A stretch of DNA of 59,944 bases from an uncultured Paracoccaceae bacterium (GTDB lineage: Bacteria; Pseudomonadota; Alphaproteobacteria; Rhodobacterales; Rhodobacteraceae): assembly GCA_937146765.1 (NCBI GenBank), contig CAKZRP010000046.1, positions 1-59,944 of the forward strand. The letters are read 5' to 3'. This document shows, one piece after another, positions 44,236 through 51,971 of this stretch (within the stretch, counting starts at the first letter, position 1; each line of letters begins with the position of its first letter). The notes below the pieces were generated by a model. The model saw nothing but the letters and a program-made list of their open reading frames with translations. It was not told the DNA's origin and made no database searches. A program made the position numbers and the translations under genes.

Positions 44236-45404
44236 GCACGCCCTATTCCACCTCCGGCGCGGTGCCGGTCTCTTATGATCGCGGCGCGCAGGATACGGGC
44301 CTCCGGATCAAAGGGGTCGAGACCTTCTGCACGCCCTTGATCGGTTTTGTCCGGGTCACGGCGGAGGATGGCTCTGCGGGCTGGGGGCAGGTCTCCACCT
44401 ATAACAGCGACCTCACCTGCGAGATCCTGCACCGGCAGGTGGTGCCCTGGGCGCTGGGGCGCGGCATGGGCGCGCTGGAGGCGGTGATTGCCGAAATCCC
44501 GCTGCGGGAACACAAATTCCCCGGCACCTACCTGCGCCGGGCGATGGCGGGACTGGATACCGCCGTCTGGGACTGGCGCGGCAAACAGGCGGGCAAGCCG
44601 GTGGCGGAACTGCTGGGCGGTTCGGCGGGCGAGATCCGCGCCTATGCCTCCTCCATGCGCCGCGACATCACACCGGAGGCCGAGGCCGAGCGGATGTTGC
44701 GCCTGCGCGATCAACACGGGTTTGACGCCTTCAAGGTGCGCGTCGGGGCCGAATGCGGTCAGGACCGCGACGAATGGGTCGGCCGGACCGAGGCGATCAT
44801 CCCCGCGATCCGCGCGGCGATGGGGCCGGAGGCGGCGCTGCTGGTTGATGGCAATTCCGGCTTCAGCCCTGCCCGCGCAATCGAAGTGGGGCGGATGCTC
44901 GAAGCCAATGGCTATGAGCATTTTGAGGAACCCTGTCCCTATTGGGATCAGGAGCAAACCGCCGAGGTCACCCGCGCGTTGAACATCGACGTGGCCGGGG
45001 GCGAACAGGACTGCGACATGCAGCATTGGAAGCGGATGATCGCGAACCAAGTGGTGGACATCATCCAGCCCGATATCCTCTACCTCGGCGGCATGATCCG
45101 CAGCATGGAGGTCGCCCGCATGGGCCATGCCGCCGGGCTGCCCTGCACGCCCCATGCGGCGAACCTGTCGCTGGTGACGCTCTTCACCATGCACCTGTTG
45201 CGCGCGGTGCCGAACCCCGGTCGCTACCTCGAGTTTTCCATTGAAGGCGACGACTACTACCCCTGGCAGCGCGACCTGTTCCTGACCGATCCCTACCAGA
45301 TCACCGCAGGCAAGGCCCGTGTCTCTGATGCTCCCGGCTGGGGGATCGAGATCAACCCCGAATGGCTTGCCAAATCCACCTACAAAAGCAGCGAGGCCGC
45401 CTGA
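44232..45404 (+). CDS. Enolase-superfamily dehydratase (mandelate racemase-like)
   Basis: A 390-residue mandelate racemase-type protein. The Lys motif is AFKVRVG (KxR, not KxK). Three metal ligands are in [18 protein letters not shown] and VAGGEQDCD. The general-base His/Asp dyad is in TPHAANLSL with [11 protein letters not shown]. This set fits acid-sugar dehydratases, which remove water from an alpha-hydroxy acid. The exact acid is unknown. It is translationally coupled on both sides (ATGA with the GMC gene, TGATG with the ALDH). Confidence 0.88.
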   Translation: MSTPYSTSGAVPVSYDRGAQDTGLRIKGVETFCTPLIGFVRVTAEDGSAGWGQVSTYNSDLTCEILHRQVVPWALGRGMGALEAVIAEIPLREHKFPGTYLRRAMAGLDTAVWDWRGKQAGKPVAELLGGSAGEIRAYASSMRRDITPEAEAERMLRLRDQHGFDAFKVRVGAECGQDRDEWVGRTEAIIPAIRAAMGPEAALLVDGNSGFSPARAIEVGRMLEANGYEHFEEPCPYWDQEQTAEVTRALNIDVAGGEQDCDMQHWKRMIANQVVDIIQPDILYLGGMIRSMEVARMGHAAGLPCTPHAANLSLVTLFTMHLLRAVPNPGRYLEFSIEGDDYYPWQRDLFLTDPYQITAGKARVSDAPGWGIEINPEWLAKSTYKSSEAA

Positions 45405-46888
45405 TGAGCGCTGACGCCCTGATTTCCACCTATTTCGCCACCGGCACCCTGCCGGACCTGCCCCGCGATCCCTATATCGGTGGCGCCTTCGTTCCGCCCG
45501 CCAAGGGCGCCTATATGGAGAGCTTCGACCCCGGCACCGCCAGCGCCTTTGGCACCTTTGCAGCGGGTACGGCGGAGGACGTTGACCATGCGGTGACCAG
45601 CGCGGTTGCGGGCTTTGCCCTTTGGCGCGACACTGCGCCCGCCAAACGCTGCGCCATCTTGATGGATTGCGCCCGGCTGCTGCGGGCCGAGGCTGACCAT
45701 CTCGCGGTGGTTGAAAGTCTTGATAGCGGCAAGACGCTGGCCGAGGCCTATGGCGACATCAACAGTTCCGCCCGCCTGTTTGAATATTACGCCGGCGCGA
45801 CGGACAAGCTGGACGGCCGCTCGGTGAACCTTGGCAACGACAATGCCGCCTTTACCTCGCGCGAACCTGTTGGGGTCACCGCCCATATCGTGCCCTGGAA
45901 CTATCCGACCTCAACCCTTGTGCGGGGCATCGCACCGGCCCTTGCGGCGGGCTGTTCGGCAGTGGTGAAACCGGCGGAGACCACGCCCTATACCGCACTG
46001 ATGATCGCGGAGTTGTTGATCCGGGCGGGCGTGCCTGCGGGCGTGGTCAACGTGGTGACCGGCACCGGCGTTGAGGCCGGCGCGCCCCTGGTCACCGATC
46101 CGCGCGTGCGCCATGTGACCTTTACCGGCTCGGTCGCAACGGGCGTTGGCGTGATGCAGGCGGTGGCCCCGAATGTCACCGGCCTGACGCTGGAACTGGG
46201 CGGAAAATCGCCCCTCGTGGCCTTTGCCGATGCCGATCCCGAAGCGGTGGCAGAGGGCGCCTATTGGGCGATCTTCTCCAACGCCGGGCAGATTTGTTCC
46301 GCCGGGTCGCGGCTGGTGATCCACCGCGCGATCCATGCCGAGGTGATGGAGCGTCTTCTGGCCAAGACCCGCGCGCTGCGCTTTGGCCACGGGCTGCGCG
46401 GGCCGGATATGGGGGCGATCAACTCCGAGCGCCACCTTGCCACCATCGCGGGCCACGTGGACCGCGCCCGTGCCCGGGGTGTCGAGGTGCTGACCGGCGG
46501 CGCCATTGCGCAGGATCCCGAAACCGGCAAGGGCTGGTTCTATCAGCCCACCATCCTCGACAATCTGTCGCCGCAGGATGACGCGGTGCTGAAGGAGATC
46601 TTTGGTCCCGTTCTTGCCGTGCAGATCTTTGACAGCGAGGAGGAGTCGCTGGCGTTGGCCAATGGCACCGAGTTTGCACTGGCGGCGGGGATCTATACTC
46701 GCGACCTTTCGCGTGCGCTGCGGATGGCGCGACGGGTGGATGCGGGGCAGGTCACCGTCAACGACTATTGGGCCGGCGGGATCGAGCTGCCCTTCGGCGG
46801 CAACCGTAAATCGGGCTTTGGCCGCGAAAAGGGCCTTGAGGGGCTCGACGCCTATACCCGCACCAAGGCGATCACCCTGGCGGTCTGA
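45404..46888 (+). CDS. NAD(P)-dependent aldehyde dehydrogenase
   Basis: A 494-residue ALDH-superfamily enzyme. The catalytic Cys is in NAGQICSAGSRL, the general-base Glu in LTLELGGKSPLV, the cofactor motif is VTFTGSVATGVGVMQ, and VPWNYP contributes the conserved Asn. The betaine-aldehyde-dehydrogenase-like overall pattern matches a GMC alcohol oxidase partner, but the enolase-family gene between them argues against a plain choline pathway. It is third in the LysR-controlled operon, ending at a hairpin. Confidence 0.93.
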   Translation: MSADALISTYFATGTLPDLPRDPYIGGAFVPPAKGAYMESFDPGTASAFGTFAAGTAEDVDHAVTSAVAGFALWRDTAPAKRCAILMDCARLLRAEADHLAVVESLDSGKTLAEAYGDINSSARLFEYYAGATDKLDGRSVNLGNDNAAFTSREPVGVTAHIVPWNYPTSTLVRGIAPALAAGCSAVVKPAETTPYTALMIAELLIRAGVPAGVVNVVTGTGVEAGAPLVTDPRVRHVTFTGSVATGVGVMQAVAPNVTGLTLELGGKSPLVAFADADPEAVAEGAYWAIFSNAGQICSAGSRLVIHRAIHAEVMERLLAKTRALRFGHGLRGPDMGAINSERHLATIAGHVDRARARGVEVLTGGAIAQDPETGKGWFYQPTILDNLSPQDDAVLKEIFGPVLAVQIFDSEEESLALANGTEFALAAGIYTRDLSRALRMARRVDAGQVTVNDYWAGGIELPFGGNRKSGFGREKGLEGLDAYTRTKAITLAV

Positions 46889-46929
46889 CGCGGCCTTCCG
46901 GGACGGTCCCAAGCCAGTCAGACGCCAGC

Positions 46930-46955
46930 AAAAAGGCCCCGGAAACGGGGCCTTT
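46930..46955 (-). terminator. Terminator between ALDH and CHAP genes
   Basis: A 9-bp stem AAAGGCCCC / GGGGCCTTT with a 6-nt loop. The T run is best on the minus strand (TTTTT), just after the CHAP gene, and weaker on the plus strand. Confidence 0.85.
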
Positions 46956-46977
46956 GGATCATCCGCTCACCGAGATG

Positions 46978-47595
46978 TCACGCGTTCGGGAGGATGAAAC
47001 CGTTGATCGGATAGACGCTGCCGAAGGAGCCGGGCGTGTGCTCCAGCCGCACGCGGGACCAGTCGTTCTTGTCGGACACATCAACGACGACCATGCCCAG
47101 TGAGATCTGGTTGCGGTGCCAATTGGCGTGATCGATGCGCACGGTGCGCTTGTCCACCACATCCGACACCACCGCCACGTGACCCATCGGCATCGACCGG
47201 GTGGCCCCAAAGGCCATCACCGCGCCGACGGAGGGGGATTTGCTCACGTCAAACTCGCCCTGGGCCTTGCCCCACCAGGTCTTTGCGTTGCCCTGGATCT
47301 CGACGCCGGACAGGTTGCGGGCAAAGGGCACGCACCAGACCCGTGCGCCCATCGACTGCAGGCTCTTGGCTTCGCGCAGGGCAAAGGCAAGACGACCCGG
47401 ATCAAGGCGCGCGTCCCGGCTGCTGCTGGTCACGCTCTCCCCGCAAGCGGTGAGTCCCAGCGTGGCGACAAGCAGGAGACCGCTCAGCAGCGGGTTAAGG
47501 CGGCGCGTGCGCAGTAGAGTCTTCAAAGTCTGTCCCCGACGTCTTTTTGATACGTTTTTTACGGTTCTTCGTGATGTGCCGTAACATTGTTTCAA
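46978..47595 (-). CDS. CHAP-domain lipoprotein
   Basis: A 205-residue protein. A hydrophobic segment with a lipobox (LLLVATLGLTAC, modified Cys about residue 52) is followed by a CHAP amidase/peptidase domain. Catalytic candidates are Cys in RVWCVPFARNL, His in PMGHVAVVSDVV and an Asn/Asp in RIDHANW. It is predicted to be an envelope-anchored peptidoglycan hydrolase or amidase. The long N-terminal extension before the signal segment looks unnatural, so a TTG start near 47526 is possible. It is downstream of the stressosome operon on the same strand, 103 nt from the response regulator stop. Confidence 0.78.
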   Translation of the reverse strand: MKQCYGTSRRTVKNVSKRRRGQTLKTLLRTRRLNPLLSGLLLVATLGLTACGESVTSSSRDARLDPGRLAFALREAKSLQSMGARVWCVPFARNLSGVEIQGNAKTWWGKAQGEFDVSKSPSVGAVMAFGATRSMPMGHVAVVSDVVDKRTVRIDHANWHRNQISLGMVVVDVSDKNDWSRVRLEHTPGSFGSVYPINGFILPNA

Positions 47596-47698
47596 AAAGC
47601 CGTGTCTGCCAAGACCGGGAAATTCCAGTTGGCAGAATTTCGCCGCTTTGCGAAATTCCTCAGGAACAAAAGCCGCTTAGCAGCGTTTGAGGGGATTA

Positions 47699-48100
47699 CT
47701 ACGCCTGTTTTTTGGCCACCAGCGCCGAAATGGAGCTGATATTCTCCGCAGTCAGAGGTTTGCTGAAGAAGGCCTGCACCTGGGAGAATCCCGCTGCCCG
47801 CTCCCGGTCGCGCGGATCGAGGGAGGTTGTCACCATGACCACCAGTTCCCGCTCGAATCGCTCTTGCAGGTCTCGGCAGGCGGCTTCGAGGAACTCGAAC
47901 CCATTCATCCGGGGCATGTTGATGTCGAGGAGAATCGCGTCCAGTTCCGCGCGACCCTCGGTCTTGAGGTAGTCCAGGGCCTCGGTCGCATATTGAAACG
48001 AGACCACTTCGATTGTCTCGTCGGACTTGCGAAGGATGCGTTTGTAGGCCAATTGATCGAACCGGTCATCGTCTACGATCATCACTCGTCTTAGCGCCAT
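47699..48100 (-). CDS. Receiver-only response regulator of the stressosome operon
   Basis: A 133-residue single-domain response regulator. The acidic pocket is VMIVDDD (Asp10, Asp11), the phospho-acceptor is Asp59 in AILLDINMPRMNG, switch residues are Thr91/Thr92, and Lys114 is in FFSKPLT. There is no DNA-binding or enzymatic output domain, so it must act through a protein partner or as a phosphate shuttle. It is the last of six genes, 8 nt after the histidine kinase that is its probable donor. The ATG at 48100 is preferred over a longer frame. Confidence 0.92.
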   Translation of the reverse strand: MALRRVMIVDDDRFDQLAYKRILRKSDETIEVVSFQYATEALDYLKTEGRAELDAILLDINMPRMNGFEFLEAACRDLQERFERELVVMVTTSLDPRDRERAAGFSQVQAFFSKPLTAENISSISALVAKKQA

Positions 48101-48108
48101 CGTCTGCC

Positions 48109-49275
48109 TTAACTTTCTTCGACCCACAGTCTGATGATGAAGCATGCCCCCTCACCCGGGGTCGAGCTTACACGAATGTCCCCATGATGATAGCCTGCGA
48201 TCCGCTGACACAGGGTGAGGCCGATTCCCGAACCGGAATACTCCTCGTAGGTGTGCAAGCGCTGGAACAGCGAGAAGATCCGCTGCTGGTAGGCCGGATC
48301 GATCCCGATGCCATTGTCGCAGACATGGATCTCCGCCACGCATCCAACGGGCGGCACCGCCTTGACCTCGATCCGGCAAGGCCGGGTCGGATGACGGAAT
48401 TTCACCGCATTGGACAGGAGGTTGAGAAAGAGGCTGTGCAGCTGAGAGGCCACGCCGCGGACCACGGGCAGGGGATCGATCCGGATCTCGGCCCCCGCCT
48501 TTTGGGTTTCTGCGCGCAGATCCGCCAGCACGGTCTGGCATAGCGGCGTCAGACCGACCATTTCGACCTCTGCCTCCTGCCCCACCAGCCGGGCATAGCG
48601 GAGAACGTCTTGCACCATATGCGCCATCCGCCGCGTGGTGGCGCGCGCCGCATCCAGCAATTCCCGACCTTCGGCGTCGAGCACTTCGCGGTGATCCGCC
48701 TCCAGCAGGTCCAGCATCATCATCAGCGTGTTGACCGGCGATTTGAGGTCATGAGAGATGGCATAGGAAAACTGCGCCTGTTCCTGGTTGGTCTGCTGCA
48801 ACTGGCTGTTCACCATACGCAATTCTTCCAGCCGACTGCGCAGTTGGGCGGTGCGGTCCTTCACCTGCTGGTCGAGCAGATCCCGCTGCTGCGCCAGTTC
48901 GAAGGTGACGTCGCGCAGCTCCTCCTCCACCCGCTTGCGCTCCTGCACCTCTGCGGTCAGCCGGGCCACGCTCTCGCCATAGCCGTGCAGGGCCATATCG
49001 TAGACGGAGATGGTTTCCAGAAAGAATTCCTCGATCCGGGCCGTCACCTGGGCCCGCGCGAGAGGCGCGCTGCGCAGGTGCTGGGCGGCCCGGAAGTGCA
49101 GCTCTCCCACCTCGCCGATCGACACGCCGGCCCGCAGGGCCAGACGCGCGCAATCATAGGCGCTGGACAGATCTTCCTCGTTCCCGGTCACCACATAGGC
49201 CTGGAGCGCCGCCTTGTAGGTGGCAGCGACCAGGGCAGGTTCCGGGGCCTCGGTATCTGCCCGCAGCACGGTCAT
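48109..49275 (-). CDS. Histidine kinase with an RsbU-like N-terminal RsbT-binding domain
   Basis: A 388-residue soluble sensor kinase. Residues about 15-100 resemble the RsbU N-terminal domain (AALQAYVVTGNEEDLSSAYD, then ARLALRAGVSIGEVGELHF and FFLETISVYDMALHGYG), the part of RsbU that binds RsbT in Bacillus. A coiled coil (about 100-165) leads to HisKA with His175 in YAISHDLKSPVNT. The ATPase domain has Asn289 in LLSNAVKF, G1 DNGIGI (320-325) and G2 GSGIGLTL (348-355). It is therefore proposed to be switched on by RsbT. It overlaps rsbX by 4 nt. Confidence 0.88.
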   Translation of the reverse strand: MTVLRADTEAPEPALVAATYKAALQAYVVTGNEEDLSSAYDCARLALRAGVSIGEVGELHFRAAQHLRSAPLARAQVTARIEEFFLETISVYDMALHGYGESVARLTAEVQERKRVEEELRDVTFELAQQRDLLDQQVKDRTAQLRSRLEELRMVNSQLQQTNQEQAQFSYAISHDLKSPVNTLMMMLDLLEADHREVLDAEGRELLDAARATTRRMAHMVQDVLRYARLVGQEAEVEMVGLTPLCQTVLADLRAETQKAGAEIRIDPLPVVRGVASQLHSLFLNLLSNAVKFRHPTRPCRIEVKAVPPVGCVAEIHVCDNGIGIDPAYQQRIFSLFQRLHTYEEYSGSGIGLTLCQRIAGYHHGDIRVSSTPGEGACFIIRLWVEES

Positions 49276-49889
49276 GGCACCGCGACGATCTGCAAGGCCA
49301 TGACCAGGCTGTCATCGCTGGACCGACCATGGGTCTGCAGGACATGACCCGCATAGTCCTGCGGTGTATATCCACTCGGCAGGTCGGTGCGATAGGACCG
49401 TCGGATTCCGTCGGTGGTCAACAGGATGACATCGCCCACCTTGAGGCCCACCTCGGTCGGGCGGGGTGGCTGAAAAGTGAGGCCCAGCGTTCCCCCTTTC
49501 TGGATCAGGCTGTCGTGGGTCAGCCCCTGGCGCAGCACCAGACCGTCGATGTCGCCCACCGCGGCCCAGACCATGCGCATCCGCTTCAGATCCAGCCAGA
49601 GCCCCCCCAGAGCCGCACCGCGCACCTCCTTCAGCGCGGCGTGAACGTTCTGGAACACCGCGGACAGGCCGCACCCCTGGAAACCGGCGGCCGCACGCAA
49701 TCCCGCATCCGCAGCGCGGTGTGCCTCGGGTCCGCTGCCCATGCCGTCGATCACATAGGCACGGATCTCCGACCCCTCGCGCAGCAACAGGTAGCCATCT
49801 CCGTTATGGCCGCTCACCTTGGATTTTTGCGCCACACTCCAGGTCACCGCCTGGGCACATCCGGGTGCCACGATCACGCTCTTGCTCAT
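49272..49889 (-). CDS. rsbX: RsbX-like PP2C/SpoIIE-type serine phosphatase
   Basis: A 205-residue single-domain PP2C-type phosphatase. Metal-binding aspartates are in GHNGDGYLLLREG, AYVIDGMGSGPEA, VILLTTDGIRRSY and SSDDSLVMAL. In stressosome systems RsbX removes phosphate from RsbS and RsbR to reset the complex, and position and size fit that role. The ATG at 49889 overlaps the rsbT stop (ATGA). An alternative start 4 codons upstream is less likely. Confidence 0.87.
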   Translation of the reverse strand: MSKSVIVAPGCAQAVTWSVAQKSKVSGHNGDGYLLLREGSEIRAYVIDGMGSGPEAHRAADAGLRAAAGFQGCGLSAVFQNVHAALKEVRGAALGGLWLDLKRMRMVWAAVGDIDGLVLRQGLTHDSLIQKGGTLGLTFQPPRPTEVGLKVGDVILLTTDGIRRSYRTDLPSGYTPQDYAGHVLQTHGRSSDDSLVMALQIVAVP

Positions 49890-50305
49890 TGGCGCCTCCA
49901 CTTGACCGCGGTGACTTCAACCCCCTCGCCCGGGGTGGAGCGGATGTCGAAGTCATCCACGATCCGTCGGGTGCCCGGCAGTCCCAACCCTAGGCTGTTG
50001 CCGGTGGAATACCCATCCGCGAGGGCGCTGCCGAGATCCGCAATGCCAGGGCCACGATCCCGGGCCACGATGCGCAGCCCCTGTCGATGGCCCTGCCGGA
50101 CCACCGAAACCTCGATTTCCCCATATCCTGCATAGACCACGATATTGCGGGCCAATTCGGAAATGGCCGTTGCAATCAGCGCCTGATCCGGGCGGCCAAA
50201 GCCCATGTCCTCGGCCAGCCGACGCCCCATCTGGCGCGCGGAGATCACATCCGCATCCCGGCGTATGGCCTGGATCTGGCTGTCGACCGGCTCCTGAGCC
50301 TGCAT
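49886..50305 (-). CDS. rsbT: RsbT-type serine kinase (stressosome switch)
   Basis: A 139-residue GHKL-fold serine/threonine kinase. The N-box is AISELARNIVVYA (Glu50, Asn54), G1 is DRGPGIAD (from Asp83) and the lid/G2 is NSLGLGLPGTRR. RsbT is held by RsbR-RsbS, phosphorylates both upon stress, then leaves to activate an effector. It lies 1 nt after rsbS and overlaps rsbX. There is no RsbU gene nearby. The kinase at 48109-49275 carries the RsbU-type docking domain instead. Confidence 0.92.
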   Translation of the reverse strand: MQAQEPVDSQIQAIRRDADVISARQMGRRLAEDMGFGRPDQALIATAISELARNIVVYAGYGEIEVSVVRQGHRQGLRIVARDRGPGIADLGSALADGYSTGNSLGLGLPGTRRIVDDFDIRSTPGEGVEVTAVKWRRQ

Positions 50306-50306
50306 C

Positions 50307-50660
50307 TCAGCTGCCCCCGATCAGGGCGAGACCGTGATCGAGGTCGAGCGCCGTCGGAATGTCGCGTAGGGTCAGACCCAGCAGCACCATGGACAGGGCG
50401 ACATCGGGCTGGATGCCGACAATCACCGTCTCGGCGCCGCGCATCTTTACCGAATAGGCGATCTCCGTCAGGGTCTTGGTGCCGAAACTGTCAAGGACGC
50501 CAATGGCGCTGACGTCGATGATCACCGCCTTGGCCCGGCATTTGATCACATCCTCGAGGATGCGGGACTGCAGGTTCAGGATATCGCTGTCGCAGAGATC
50601 CTCCTGGATCGAAGCGATCAGCACGGAGCCCTGCCGCAGAATCGGGACAGTGACCGCCAT
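50307..50660 (-). CDS. rsbS: RsbS stressosome scaffold (single STAS domain)
   Basis: A 117-residue STAS-domain protein opening MAVTVPILRQGSVLIASIQ. The phosphorylatable serine is present as Ser58 in GVLDSFGTK, equivalent to Ser59 of Bacillus RsbS. RsbS co-assembles with RsbR into the icosahedral stressosome core and holds RsbT until phosphorylated. It lies 3 nt after rsbR and 1 nt before rsbT. Confidence 0.93.
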   Translation of the reverse strand: MAVTVPILRQGSVLIASIQEDLCDSDILNLQSRILEDVIKCRAKAVIIDVSAIGVLDSFGTKTLTEIAYSVKMRGAETVIVGIQPDVALSMVLLGLTLRDIPTALDLDHGLALIGGS

Positions 50661-50663
50661 GGC

Positions 50664-51569
50664 TCAGCCCTTCAGCAGATTCTCGGCCAGTTGGATCCCG
50701 CGCTGCAGGTCGCCCGCCGTGTTCAGCGCCTCGCCGGTGACGCCGACCTTGACCAGCGATTGCGCCACCTCCGCCGAGAGCCCGGTGAGCACCGAATGTG
50801 CCCCCATCAGCCGGGCGGCGGCCATACTCTGGATCAGGTGGTTGGCCACCGCGCTGTCGACGGCAGCCACCCCGGTGATATCCAGCACCACGGCGCGGGC
50901 GCGGTGTTCCTTGATCCCCTCCAGAAGCTGCACCGTCAGCGTGCGGGCGCGATAGCTGTCAAGCGTGCCGACCACCGGGATCAACAGCAGACCGGGCCGA
51001 AGTTGCAGCACCGGCGTGGGCAATTCGCTCAGCTCGCGCTCGCGCGCCTTGATGGTTTCCTCGCGGGCGTCGACATAGGTCTCCAGCGCGAGGGCCATGT
51101 CGAAATGGGCGATCTTGAACAGCGACAGGATCAGGGTGAAGGCCTTTTCCGGCGCCTCCGGCATCTGCTGCTGCACCTCAAGAGCAAGCTTGTTGAGGTA
51201 ATAGGCATAAGAGCCGATGTAGAGCGTCGGCGTCACCCCGGTGCGTTCGTGGATGCTGCCGATGCGACGGCGATCGGCGATATAGCTGTCGTCCACATCG
51301 GCACTGATCAACTCGCGGAAATAGCGCGACTGACCCTGCTTGACCCGGGCGATGTGATCGGCGCCGCGGAAATGGCGAGCCGCCGTCTGATCGCTCAGGA
51401 GGTGAGCATAGAAGGCCTCGATGATCCGTTCCGAGACATCATCAGCGATCCGGCTGAGTTCACGTGTTTGTGTCCGATCCGATTCACTCAGATCAAACCA
51501 GCGCATCGTCCGCTCCAGGTCGAGATCCCTCTCGGGACTCGTCACGGAGGAAGAAATCATCTCCCGCAC
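50664..51569 (-). CDS. rsbR: Globin-type RsbR stressosome sensor
   Basis: A 301-residue protein. Residues about 15-170 form a globin-coupled-sensor domain with the proximal-histidine signature RRIGSIHERTGVTPTLYIGSY (His107), so it probably binds haem. Residues about 185-298 form a STAS domain. The two phospho-acceptor positions that are threonine in Bacillus RsbRA appear as serine here: Ser205 in GTLDSYRAR and Ser239 in AAVDSAVAN. A GTG start at 51569 has AAGGGG 8 nt upstream. The nearby ATG at 51560 has the ribosome site too close. It is the first gene of the stressosome operon. Confidence 0.9.
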   Translation of the reverse strand: MREMISSSVTSPERDLDLERTMRWFDLSESDRTQTRELSRIADDVSERIIEAFYAHLLSDQTAARHFRGADHIARVKQGQSRYFRELISADVDDSYIADRRRIGSIHERTGVTPTLYIGSYAYYLNKLALEVQQQMPEAPEKAFTLILSLFKIAHFDMALALETYVDAREETIKARERELSELPTPVLQLRPGLLLIPVVGTLDSYRARTLTVQLLEGIKEHRARAVVLDITGVAAVDSAVANHLIQSMAAARLMGAHSVLTGLSAEVAQSLVKVGVTGEALNTAGDLQRGIQLAENLLKG

Positions 51570-51971
51570 TTGGGCAACCCCTTAACATCGCCCGTAAATC
51601 ATCGGGCAGAACAGTCACATAGCCAGCTTATAGGGCAGCCCTTAACGAGGTGTTAATCACGGCAACCAGAAGCAGAAGGCCCATCGCGACGGGGCGGTTG
51701 TGATCCGCACGCCTGCTGCCGCCCTCGCGAACCCCTTTCCCTGCGACTGGACCCACGCCCGCAAGGGGCGAGAGCGCGTGCTGTCATCCGCTCTCACTGG
51801 GTCACAAATACTCAACCGATGGGTGTATCGAACGGCCACCTCGCCGGGTCCCGACGCGCGCCAAGGGCATCTGGCCTTAAAGGGGTGCCAGTCTGAACCT
51901 AGGGTTCCTTGCCCAGGAGGATCATTGCAAGGAGTGAAGAATGTGCCGACAACAAGGAGCGCAGGTCAATC
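51570..51971. other. Divergent promoter region between rsbR and an ALDH gene
   Basis: No gene is seen in these 402 bp. They contain a perfect TTAA-N7-TTAA box (51642-51656) on the rsbR side, and a weak dyad (ATAC.C...G.GTAT, 51808-51828) on the ALDH side that could have served the now-broken GntR regulator. Confidence 0.6.
51642..51656. promoter_or_regulatory. CtrA-type binding box upstream of rsbR
   Basis: TTAACGAGGTGTTAA is an exact TTAA-N7-TTAA match, 73-87 nt upstream of the rsbR start. This is the consensus half-site arrangement of the alphaproteobacterial master regulator CtrA. Confidence 0.6.
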
